A stretch of DNA of 6,793 nt from CAYWXV01 sp964462535 (GCA_964462535.1 CAYWXV010000108.1:1-6793), one strand, 5' to 3'; positions 1-5,897 are shown, numbered from the stretch's first letter. A program made the numbers and translations. The notes: generated from the sequence alone by a model not told the origin.

Positions 1-69
1 TCTGGCGACGCTCCGCAATTCGTTCAGAGAATAGGAATGGTAGTCCGGGGTCCTGGTCATAGGTTCCAT
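1..69 (-). CDS. Partial CDS, N-terminus only, running off the left edge; function unknown
   Basis: An open minus-strand frame starts at ATG 69-67, 13 bp after the stop of the GNAT gene, and stays open for all 23 codons to the window edge. The N-terminus reads MEPMTRTPDYHSYSLNELRS; a second ATG at codon 4 (position 60) is an equally good start. The 'Y-S-Y-S-(L)-x-E-L' opening resembles a short segment that, as I recall, begins many otherwise unrelated bacterial proteins and usually continues into a 'hID...YPER' stretch. That continuation lies outside the window, so this is a weak resemblance and not a family call. The short spacing and same strand fit a last or internal gene of the operon that starts at 2415. 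The ORF is too short to be certain it is coding. Confidence 0.45.
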   Translation of the reverse strand, partial: MEPMTRTPDYHSYSLNELRSVAR

Positions 70-82
70 GACAAAACTCGTT

Positions 83-910
83 CTATGTTGGCGGGCAATA
101 ATTTGGTCGAAGATAAATCGGGTTAAATCCCAACCGGACCATATTGTGGTACGAGGGATTGGGACGATCCGGGACATCACGATCTGCTTCGGTAACTATA
201 TGGCGGCATCCGGCATCAATTGCATCATTGATACGACGAGCCATCAAACCTCCCTGCGCCCCCCGTCTCCTGTAGTGCTCGTCCGTGGCTGCAAAGCTGA
301 GCCACCCAACGTCGTTTTGGAGAAACAACAGTCCCGTTGCTACCGGCGTTTCATCGTGGAAGGCCATGTAGTAGTGCCACCCCTCTCTTCCGAGGCACGA
401 CGTTGAGACGTTTCCCAGAATCGGCGGCAGGCCGAATCCACTGGAGACTATCCGGGCAAATGCCTCTCTCTGTTCCAGTCCAATCTCCTCAATCCTCAGA
501 TCTGTTTCGACTGGCCCAACTGGCTCCCGTCCCCTGTGAACCTTCATCCATCCCCGCTTCTCTACAAGCCCCTGTTGACGGAGGATACGGTCCTGATCGG
601 CACAGAGAGGGCTGGGCTGGAAGGCGAAATTGACGATGCCACGCGCTGTGAACCAGGTCACTGCATCCTGCACTGCCTCCTCGTCAAAGGTCCCGCGGAG
701 GCCGAGGGCGAAGACGCGGTTCACCATGATCTTCTGAATGAGCGTGCACGACTGGATCACGCCGCTCCCAACCGTCGCGTATTCGAGCCCCATCACGGCA
801 ACACTCTCCGCATCGACGGCGTGTGTCAGAGCTTCCATTCCAGCCGCCTCTACCTCCTCGGCAATCACGACAAGCTCGTTATCCACAGGCATATCGAGTT
901 TTCCACTCAT
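83..910 (-). CDS. GNAT family N-acetyltransferase
   Basis: This is a probable cytoplasmic acyl-CoA-dependent N-acetyltransferase; the substrate cannot be told from sequence. With the chosen start it has 275 aa. The catalytic GNAT fold is in the C-terminal half: a strand 'PVATGLLFLQNDVGWLSFAA' (about residues 189-208) leads into the acetyl-CoA pyrophosphate loop YRRRGAQGGL (213-222). It ends with 'EADRDVPDRPNPSYHNMVRLGF' (about 241-262), a C-terminal signature (RPNPSYxNMxRxGF) common in this GNAT subgroup. The N-terminal half (about 40-125) looks like the usual companion region with 'NRVFALGLRG' and a helix ending in 'LRQQGL'. The frame is open up to ATG 937, but I prefer ATG 910, which makes an ATGA overlap with the stop of the upstream lipoprotein gene (907-910) and suggests translational coupling. 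The 937 start would add nine residues (MDRNRGWWR) overlapping that gene by 31 bp. Confidence 0.9.
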   Translation of the reverse strand: MSGKLDMPVDNELVVIAEEVEAAGMEALTHAVDAESVAVMGLEYATVGSGVIQSCTLIQKIMVNRVFALGLRGTFDEEAVQDAVTWFTARGIVNFAFQPSPLCADQDRILRQQGLVEKRGWMKVHRGREPVGPVETDLRIEEIGLEQREAFARIVSSGFGLPPILGNVSTSCLGREGWHYYMAFHDETPVATGLLFLQNDVGWLSFAATDEHYRRRGAQGGLMARRINDAIDAGCRHIVTEADRDVPDRPNPSYHNMVRLGFNPIYLRPNYCPPT

Positions 911-1458
911 TCTCCACCACCCTCGGTTCCGATCCACTTACCGGACCCTGCCAGCTCGTCGATATGCCTCTCCAGTTCGCGCAGAGTTGCGGGTGCACCC
1001 CAATAGTCATGAATCGATTTCGGGGAGTCCCCAAGACGAACCGAGGTTATCACAGATGGGAGGTCTGTCGGCGCCGGGTCGGTCGCTGAGCCTTCATAGC
1101 GATCGTCCATTGACGTGTAGCTGATGCGCCGAGCGTGCCCCACAAGATCTCTGACCTGATCGGCACCGATATTCGCGATACGAAGGCCCTGTTCCCGAAC
1201 GAATCGAAGACCGTTGAAGACGACCGTACCATCCTCGTATAGCGCAAGAACATACATCGGACAGGCTCCGAAGCACGCCGTCCGCTCCAGTGTAATGACG
1301 GCCGAACTGGAGTCGGCCCGCACAGCATCGCCGGAAAAGCGGGACGGGTCTATGCCGCGCAACGTGTCGCTGGTGCGGACCGCGCCATTGTTAGCCTGTT
1401 CGGACGAGCCGCACGCCACCAGCAGGAGCAGGAGAATGGGTGCAAACTTGAGGAGCAT
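907..1458 (-). CDS. DUF6438 domain lipoprotein
   Basis: This predicted lipoprotein has 183 aa. The first 16 residues form a signal peptide with a long leucine stretch and a lipobox L13-V14-A15-C16, so the mature protein would start at Cys16 and be lipid-anchored in the envelope. A low-complexity linker follows (about 17-52). From about residue 54 there is the DUF6438 pattern 'ITLERTACFGACPMYVLALYEDG' (54-76), with C62 and C66 in CFGACP, then 'GTVVFNG' and a C-terminal helix around 'LRELERHIDEL' (159-169). The family is common in Bacteroidota-like genomes and has no assigned biochemical role that I know of; the CxxxC pair could form a disulfide in the periplasm, which is inference. The start is 2 bp downstream of the cupin stop, and the stop overlaps the GNAT start by 4 bases, so it sits inside an operon. 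Confidence 0.87.
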   Translation of the reverse strand: MLLKFAPILLLLLVACGSSEQANNGAVRTSDTLRGIDPSRFSGDAVRADSSSAVITLERTACFGACPMYVLALYEDGTVVFNGLRFVREQGLRIANIGADQVRDLVGHARRISYTSMDDRYEGSATDPAPTDLPSVITSVRLGDSPKSIHDYWGAPATLRELERHIDELAGSGKWIGTEGGGE

Positions 1459-1460
1459 TT

Positions 1461-1826
1461 CTATCCCAGTTTTTCATCGATCGGCGCAGTGAGGTAGACA
1501 TGCTCGATATCACCCGTATTTCTGACGCCGGCGGGTGTGCAAATCAACACCTCGGTCTCGTTCTCCGCGGCGGTTCGATGTTCGACGCCGTGCGGCACAA
1601 TCACCATCTCTCCCGGCTGAAGTTCGACCGATCGGTCACGGAAATCGATCCGAAGCGCCCCTTTGATACAAAGGAAGAGCTCGTCCTCTGTTTCATGATG
1701 GTGCCACACGAACTCCCCCTTCACCTTCGCAAGCTTGATCACCTGGCCATTCAGTTCACCGATGACCTTGGGACGCCAGTGTTCGGTTATCCGTTCGAAC
1801 GCTGCAGGAAGATTGATCTTTTCCAT
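1461..1826 (-). CDS. Cupin domain-containing protein (small single-domain)
   Basis: This is a 121-aa single-domain cupin, the usual size for this group, probably cytoplasmic. Motif 1 runs from G37 through WHHHETEDELFLCIKG, with H42/H44 as the likely metal-binding histidines, E49 as the conserved glutamate and G56 closing the motif. Motif 2 is 'PGEMVIVPHGVEH' (71-83), with P78, G80 and H83 as the fourth metal ligand. The metal site therefore looks intact. The close pattern 'GEFVWHHHExEDELFLxxKG...VPxGVEHR...PAGxxNTG' marks the widespread mannose-6-phosphate-isomerase-like/ChrR-type small cupins, whose substrates are mostly unknown; I would not name a reaction. It lies 10 bp after the exported protein gene and 2 bp before the DUF6438 lipoprotein gene, so it is co-transcribed with both. 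No Shine-Dalgarno sequence is visible ahead of the ATG. Confidence 0.94.
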   Translation of the reverse strand: MEKINLPAAFERITEHWRPKVIGELNGQVIKLAKVKGEFVWHHHETEDELFLCIKGALRIDFRDRSVELQPGEMVIVPHGVEHRTAAENETEVLICTPAGVRNTGDIEHVYLTAPIDEKLG

Positions 1827-1836
1827 CAGGGGATTT

Positions 1837-2415
1837 CTATTTCCGAGGATTCAGGCTCATACCACTGAACATCGCCTTCCCATTCTTCCATGCCTCGGCC
1901 CACGTTTCCTCGGGACTCTCGAAGACGACAAGGTAGATAGTGCTGGTCTGAGTATTCACGATGGCAGTGTTCTGGAGAATGACCGGCTTATGGTCGGGTG
2001 CTTCCGTGTTGCGAATGCGACAGGCGGTCGATCGAAACGGGGGCGTGCTGTTGCTCGACGTGTCGAGAACGGTGCCATGCTTTGCCAGTTCCGCGACCCA
2101 CCGCTTTCCGAAGTCGGCGGCATCCCGCCCCTCATCCAGACGAATCACCCAAATGGACATCCCGGTCTTGAACACACCACTGACATCGATGTCCTCGACC
2201 GACGCGAAGTAGTTCATCGATTGTTGCCCCCGCTCGACCTTCCAATGCCAATCTTCCGGTATTAGCAGCCTACCGGAAACGTACTCCATCTCCTTCCAGA
2301 CGAAGCCATCTGGAGGGGGAGGGATTGAGTCCTGCTGGGCTGCCAGCGTAGCCGTTGATACCACGAAGATGGTCGCGGCGAAAAGGAAGGAACGACCGGG
2401 CGTATGGATGGTCAT
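1837..2415 (-). CDS. Exported hypothetical protein, possibly PsbP/DUF1795-like
   Basis: I do not recognise this 192-aa protein with certainty. It begins with a clear signal peptide: a short basic start, a hydrophobic core (about residues 10-22) and a plausible signal peptidase I site after 'TATLAA' (21-26), giving a mature protein that starts near QQDS. The mature part has 'SGRLLIPEDWHW' (48-59), a central 'SIWVIRLDEG' strand (87-96) and a C-terminal 'STIYLVVFESPEETW' (158-172) followed by a helix and 'MFSGMSLN'. This order (folded 'PxdW' start, 'Y...FesPe', final helix and strand) recalls PsbP/DUF1795-type folds, but that is a weak inference. ATG 2415 is preferred over the GTG at 2460 because it places the signal peptide at the N-terminus. 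It is the first gene of the tight run 2415-83; a 79-bp gap separates it from msrA. Confidence 0.8.
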   Translation of the reverse strand: MTIHTPGRSFLFAATIFVVSTATLAAQQDSIPPPPDGFVWKEMEYVSGRLLIPEDWHWKVERGQQSMNYFASVEDIDVSGVFKTGMSIWVIRLDEGRDAADFGKRWVAELAKHGTVLDTSSNSTPPFRSTACRIRNTEAPDHKPVILQNTAIVNTQTSTIYLVVFESPEETWAEAWKNGKAMFSGMSLNPRK

Positions 2416-2494
2416 GAAGGGTCCAGGTTTTGTTGACAGCCTCACACAGGAACGAACCACAGGGCCGGTGAAGATTCCATCTCACTCCGGCGAC

Positions 2495-3037
2495 TCAGTT
2501 CTCCGGTTTCTTCAGACGGTCCAGAAAAGCGGATCGGAACTTAGCAACCTTCGGTGCAATGACCACCTGGCAATACGGCTGATTCCCGTTGCGATCGAAG
2601 TAGTTGTCGTGGTAGGCCTCGGCGGGATAGAACGCCTCGAACTCAGTCACCTCCGTTACTATCGGCGCCTCCCAGACACCACTTGCGGTAATGCGCGCGA
2701 TGCTCTCCTCAGCCTGACTCTTCTGTTCCGGTGAATGACAAAAGATGGCCGAACGGTATTGCGTTCCGACGTCAGCCCCCTGCCTGTTCAGCGTCGTGGG
2801 ATCGTGGATCGTGAAGAAGACGTCCAGCAGATCCGCGAAGCCTATGACCAAGGGGTCGAACCGAATCTGCACGACCTCTGCGTGACCGGTGACGCCTGTG
2901 CAGACCTGCTCGTAATTGGGATTGGGGCGCTTCCCACCCGAGTAGCCCGAAACAACGGACTCCACTCCCTTCAGTTGCTGAAAAACGGCCTCCAGACACC
3001 AGAAGCATCCACCGGCAAGAGTTGCGATCTCGAGCAT
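2495..3037 (-). CDS. msrA: Peptide-methionine (S)-S-oxide reductase MsrA
   Basis: This enzyme reduces the S-epimer of methionine sulfoxide in free or protein-bound methionine, repairing oxidised proteins, with thioredoxin as the usual electron donor. The 180-aa protein is a full-length, single-domain cytoplasmic MsrA. The catalytic motif GGCFWCLE is at residues 9-16 with nucleophile C11; GHAEVV (51-56) carries the conserved catalytic glutamate E54; HDPTTLNRQGADVGTQYRS (78-96) holds D89 and Y94 of the substrate pocket; NQPYCQVVIAPKVAKFR (152-168) holds C156, at the position of a commonly conserved cysteine. C14 and C156 are candidate resolving cysteines. No MsrB domain is fused and no msrB lies in the window. 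There is no signal peptide. The gene is preceded by about 200 bp without any recognisable gene, so it may have its own promoter, but I see no convincing one. No Shine-Dalgarno sequence precedes ATG 3037. Confidence 0.97.
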   Translation of the reverse strand: MLEIATLAGGCFWCLEAVFQQLKGVESVVSGYSGGKRPNPNYEQVCTGVTGHAEVVQIRFDPLVIGFADLLDVFFTIHDPTTLNRQGADVGTQYRSAIFCHSPEQKSQAEESIARITASGVWEAPIVTEVTEFEAFYPAEAYHDNYFDRNGNQPYCQVVIAPKVAKFRSAFLDRLKKPEN

Positions 3038-3235
3038 TGATCAGTGATGTTGAGGTTGAGGGTATCGAGGTATCAAGACGAATATCACCCGCGGGCCTTG
3101 CACTCCGTTCCGCGGGACCCCACGTCAGCGTGTTCGTCTCCCAACAGGGTGCGGGATTGTTGACGAACCAGGGGCAGCGTGCAGCGTCTACGCCGACACG
3201 CGCGAGCACCTTCAACGCGTTGCATTTCCACTCAG
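3038..3235. other. Non-coding gap upstream of msrA
   Basis: Together with the adjacent repeat this forms a gap of about 300 bp between the DUF2652 gene and msrA. The open frames crossing it on either strand have no recognisable protein features. I see no tRNA cloverleaf, riboswitch core or clear promoter boxes. Two details only: a 10-bp perfect palindrome CAACGCGTTG (3213-3222) and a preceding 'CGCGCGAGCACCTTCAACG' (about 3199-3217), which faintly resembles the right end of the repeat elements in this window and could be debris of another copy. This stretch presumably contains the msrA promoter. Confidence 0.5.
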
Positions 3236-3338
3236 CAGACTGTTGAATGCCTCTTATGTCATGAGGCGGCTCAAATCGCACGAGGTCAAAGCGTGCGACG
3301 AGAACGCGCCGTAGCTAGAGCGCGTATTTCTGCAGGCT
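3236..3338. repeat. Short copy of a MITE/REP-like intergenic repeat
   Basis: This 103-bp non-coding element is related to the one at 5751-5897. It starts with the same CAGACTGTTG (3236-3245). It shares the core TCAAATCGCACGAGGTCAA (3271-3289) followed by a GCGTGCGACGAG-like segment (to 3302) that differs from the other copy at only a few positions. It ends with CGCGTATTTCTGCAGGCT (3321-3338), which pairs imperfectly with the left end (AGACTGTTGAATGC against AGCCTGCAGAAATAC), so terminal inverted repeats are present. It is 44 bp shorter than the other copy, the missing part being in the middle. A small local hairpin can form from GCCTC (3249-3253) and GAGGC (3263-3267). Its right end stops 1 bp before the stop codon of the DUF2652 gene. 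It has no coding capacity of note, so if mobile it would be non-autonomous. Confidence 0.7.
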
Positions 3339-3339
3339 T

Positions 3340-4455
3340 TCAGGCCGGCATCACCGATTGGTCTTCGCGTATCGCGCCGTTCGTCATCTCCTTCTCTATC
3401 TCCTCGCGCAGGCGGGACCACAATTGTGGCATGTTGAAAGCCCTACGGAAGAGGAATCGTCCGAGTGGGCGTGTCATCCAATGAGGAAGTCGGGTCAATA
3501 AGAGACAGAGCATGCGGGCGTGGGAGATCCCTCCGTCCCCCGGTGTCACACGGATAGTCATTCTGTATTTCAGACGTCCCCCCTTTCCATCGCAGGTCAA
3601 ATAGTTGAAAGGACGCCAGTCAACGATTCGCTCGAATGTGTCGCCCCCACCATGTGCGCAGTGTGCCACGGTACCAACTCCGACTCTCCCCCCCTTGCGC
3701 TCCCTGATGCTCCACGTCGTCCCATCCATCCATCGCTCTCGCCGTGCCGGATCGTTCAGCCACTCCCAGAGCTGTGCCGGGGCAAGCGGGAACGCGCCAT
3801 CGGTGTAGAAGTCAGCTTCGTCCTCTTCCACCACTATGCGCCGAAGCTCTGTCAGCTCCTTCAGCCGTTGCTTCAGATCGTACGTGTTGGTCGCGATGCG
3901 CCCCAGATGCTCATACACCTCCGACGACACATGCATCTCCTCCGGCTGCACGTTCAGTTCCTTCAGTGCCTGGTCGGTGATCGAGACATAGGCATTCCAC
4001 CCCGTCTGCTCCACGATCGTGTTCTTCAACAATCGATGGATCAAGTTCACACTCGACCCGACGATCTTGGATCGTCCGGCGATGGACTGCATCGCGTACT
4101 CACCGAAGTGGACAAAGAACTTGAGATCGAGCGTCGGCGCCGAGTTGCAGGCACGGCACGAGCACGTGGTGGCGCGCTTCATACTTGCAATGTGATCGCT
4201 GAACTCCACGTACGCTCCTTCGATCGCCTCCAGAATCGTCTCCCCACGGAGTACTCGTTCCCGGTGCGTGTAGAGAAACAGCGCATCCCCCTCAACTTCC
4301 ATCAGCGTCAGCACCGATGACATTTTGTTCAGAACGAGCGTCAGGACCTCCTGCAGTATTTCCTGCGCGTGGTCCAGCTCGCTACCGGCCATGAATGATG
4401 TATAGCCGGAGATATCTGCGATGACGAGGTATCCCTCATGCACTGAAGAATCCAT
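3340..4455 (-). CDS. DUF2652 protein: class III cyclase-like domain fused to SRPBCC domain
   Basis: This 371-aa soluble protein has two parts. Residues 6-205 match DUF2652: 'GYLVIADISGYTSFMAG' (8-24), 'EVEGDALFLYTH' (53-64), 'TTCSCRACNSAP' (96-107), 'LDLKFFVHFGEY' (109-120) and 'IAGRSKIVGSSVNLIHRLLKN' (125-145). These segments match the layout of class III adenylate/guanylate cyclases: D14 and D57 fall where the two metal-binding aspartates lie, and N137 and R141 where the transition-state Asn and Arg lie (VNxxxR). A nucleotide-cyclase activity is therefore plausible but unproven. C98, C100 and C103 form a CxCxxC cluster that could bind metal. Residues 216-355 look like an SRPBCC (START/polyketide cyclase-like) hydrophobic-ligand domain, with 'FPLAPAQLWEWLNDPARRERWM' (222-243) and 'WRPFNYLTCDGKGG' (280-293). 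It starts 57 bp after the hydrolase gene, possibly in the same transcript. Confidence 0.9.
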   Translation of the reverse strand: MDSSVHEGYLVIADISGYTSFMAGSELDHAQEILQEVLTLVLNKMSSVLTLMEVEGDALFLYTHRERVLRGETILEAIEGAYVEFSDHIASMKRATTCSCRACNSAPTLDLKFFVHFGEYAMQSIAGRSKIVGSSVNLIHRLLKNTIVEQTGWNAYVSITDQALKELNVQPEEMHVSSEVYEHLGRIATNTYDLKQRLKELTELRRIVVEEDEADFYTDGAFPLAPAQLWEWLNDPARRERWMDGTTWSIRERKGGRVGVGTVAHCAHGGGDTFERIVDWRPFNYLTCDGKGGRLKYRMTIRVTPGDGGISHARMLCLLLTRLPHWMTRPLGRFLFRRAFNMPQLWSRLREEIEKEMTNGAIREDQSVMPA

Positions 4456-4512
4456 GGGAGAATCCGTTCAGGTCGTGCTCTTTATCGGGATCGACCGGGT
4501 CCTGCGCAACGA

Positions 4513-5742
4513 TCACGGAAGAGCGTTTGGATGACAAGGGGTCATTTGGAGCATCGATGCGGGCGTGGGACGAGAACCTACCTGCTGAAGGGACGAAAGG
4601 TTCATTTCTCGTGGTAACTGGATAGCCTCCGGATTCACACCGGATGCCGCCGTTCGAAGATGGATGTATCTGGGGTTGCGAAGCTCCTCCCGGTACCTGG
4701 CGAGGATGAACGGATTTATCTCGATCCGGGAATCACCCCACTCCGCCCACTGCGTGTAGTCGCTCCAGTTCCAGTTCGTGTAGTTGAATCCCTTTATCTC
4801 GGGGTGACCGGATAAGAACCGGAAGAAGGGTACGAACCATGCGTTCCAGTCGTTCATGCCGTCGCTTGGGTCGGTCGTCACGTTGATATATGTCGCCGAG
4901 AGTTCGGAGAGAAAGACCGGCTTGGCATGGTCGCGGGCCATCGCGAGGAACCGTTCCGACTTCCCCTTTGGTGTCAAGACTCCGCGGCGTGAGTCGGCCG
5001 AATCGGGATGAAAGTCTCCTGCCTTGAAGAGGTCAAGCGAGAACCAGTCGACGTGATCGTCGCCCGGATACCACTTGTACTCTCCCCGTCCGTTTGTAGA
5101 GTCGAAATCATTTGGGGCAGCCGGATAGTAGCACCAGAGAAACGCCATGGAGTCGGGTTCGGCTACTGCGCGGAATCGGTCGACGATTTTCCGGAAGGCC
5201 TTGGGATAGAGATATGCGTGATAGGGGAACCATGTCCCACCGAACTCGAACCCCGGGCGAACGAAGATCCTGCCACCATAGTCGCGGACTATCGTTGCGA
5301 GTGTGTCAATGATATCGTCGTAGCGTCTGCTGGTGGCAATGATGCTGTCGGTCCAGACCCTGCCGTCGGTCATGGCGATGCTCAGATGTGGTATTCTGCC
5401 GATGGCTTTCTCCATGGCAAGCCTCGAACGCAACTCTTCGAACTTGTTGCCACGCGTGCCGGGAATGTCATAGTAGAAGTTCACGACAATCGGCATGATC
5501 GTGGAATCGGCCATGGCGTCGATGTACTCCTGCACGCCAGTGTTCGATTGACCCACGCCGTGATAGACTCTCCCATCCTCTGGCTCCAGCCGTGCACCGA
5601 AGTAGGCGTGCATGTATTCGTAATTCGATGCGTCGCGCGGCAGTGGGGCTGTGCATGGCAACGGTGACGACACCTGCAACAATTCCTGCGCACATATCAA
5701 GGTGGGGAGAAGGATCGCGACAATGATGATGTGTAATCTCAT
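4513..5742 (-). CDS. Exported glycoside hydrolase, GH26-like (clan GH-A fold)
   Basis: This is a probable secreted beta-glycanase (GH26 members are mostly beta-mannanases or related endo-glycanases); the substrate cannot be fixed. The 409-aa form starts at ATG 5742 with a signal peptide: MRLH, hydrophobic core IIIVAILLPTLI, likely cleavage after C17-A18. The barrel shows strand 'IMPIVVNFYY' (82-91), 'GRIFVRPGFEFGGTWFPYH' (157-175) with E166 as likely acid/base, 'AFLWCYYP' (200-207), 'DHVDWFSLDLF' (229-239), 'KPVFLSELSATY' (274-285) with E280 as likely nucleophile, and an aromatic-rich 'YTNWNWSDYTQWAEW' (321-335). The acid/base glutamate is followed by FGG where classical GH26 has an (H)E-x-N-G pattern, so this is a divergent member. 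The frame is open to ATG 5868, but those 42 codons are read from the repeat element and lie ahead of the signal peptide, so I reject that start. About 45 residues after R363 look unstructured. Confidence 0.82.
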   Translation of the reverse strand: MRLHIIIVAILLPTLICAQELLQVSSPLPCTAPLPRDASNYEYMHAYFGARLEPEDGRVYHGVGQSNTGVQEYIDAMADSTIMPIVVNFYYDIPGTRGNKFEELRSRLAMEKAIGRIPHLSIAMTDGRVWTDSIIATSRRYDDIIDTLATIVRDYGGRIFVRPGFEFGGTWFPYHAYLYPKAFRKIVDRFRAVAEPDSMAFLWCYYPAAPNDFDSTNGRGEYKWYPGDDHVDWFSLDLFKAGDFHPDSADSRRGVLTPKGKSERFLAMARDHAKPVFLSELSATYINVTTDPSDGMNDWNAWFVPFFRFLSGHPEIKGFNYTNWNWSDYTQWAEWGDSRIEINPFILARYREELRNPRYIHLRTAASGVNPEAIQLPREMNLSSLQQVGSRPTPASMLQMTPCHPNALP

Positions 5743-5750
5743 TCTGCCAG

Positions 5751-5897
5751 CAGACTGTTGTAATACCGGTGTTTCGGGAGGCTGTTCAAATCGCGCGAGG
5801 TCAAGCGCACGACGAGGAGCGAACGAGGCGCACGGGAGGTACGCTGCAGTGAGCGACGAGGAGTGCAACGCAGAGATCGCGCGTACTTCAACGGTCT
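5751..5897. repeat. Long copy of a MITE/REP-like intergenic repeat
   Basis: This 147-bp element fills the space between the 271-aa gene and the hydrolase gene. The left end AGACTGTTGTAATAC (5752-5766) matches the reverse complement of the right end (AGACCGTTGAAGTAC, 5897-5883) at 12 of 15 positions, giving imperfect terminal inverted repeats. A second, internal left segment AGGCTGTTCAAATCGCGCG (5779-5797) also pairs with the right end CGCGCGTACTTCAACGGTCT (5878-5897), so the left side carries two ends in the same orientation. Inside there is a 10-bp direct repeat CGACGAGGAG at 5810-5819 and 5854-5863. The core is shared with the copy at 3236-3338. The last 10 bases overlap the final codons and stop of the 271-aa gene, and the left end is 8 bp ahead of the hydrolase ATG, so the element forms almost the whole 5' leader of that gene. 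Confidence 0.75.

Noticed and set aside
2427..2450. GTTGACAGCCTC-like word resembling the repeat end, between msrA and the exported protein gene
   Set aside because: The match is about ten bases with no core or partner end, easily due to chance.
2416..2494. Possible terminator after msrA using CTCCGG words
   Set aside because: The words are direct repeats and do not form a proper stem, and there is no run of T.
3038..3090. Possible msrA promoter with TTGATA-like words on the minus strand
   Set aside because: No matching second box at an acceptable spacing for either sigma-70 or the Bacteroidota consensus.
3199..3222. Possible further decayed copy of the repeat just left of the short copy (CGCGCGAGCACCTTCAACG plus palindrome CAACGCGTTG)
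   Set aside because: Only a short right-end-like word is present and no convincing left end could be found in 3038-3198.
2772..3281. Minus-strand open frame overlapping msrA and running into the short repeat copy
   Set aside because: It overlaps msrA in another frame, its protein has no recognisable domain, and its first codons come from the repeat element.
3520..4320. Long plus-strand open frame of 266 codons opposite the DUF2652 gene
   Set aside because: The translation is rich in Arg, His, Pro and Leu with no domain pattern, as expected for the antisense of a GC-rich gene; the minus-strand frame has clear family motifs.
5008..5667. Plus-strand open frame of 219 codons opposite the hydrolase gene
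   Set aside because: It is the antisense shadow of a gene with an intact signal peptide and catalytic motifs.
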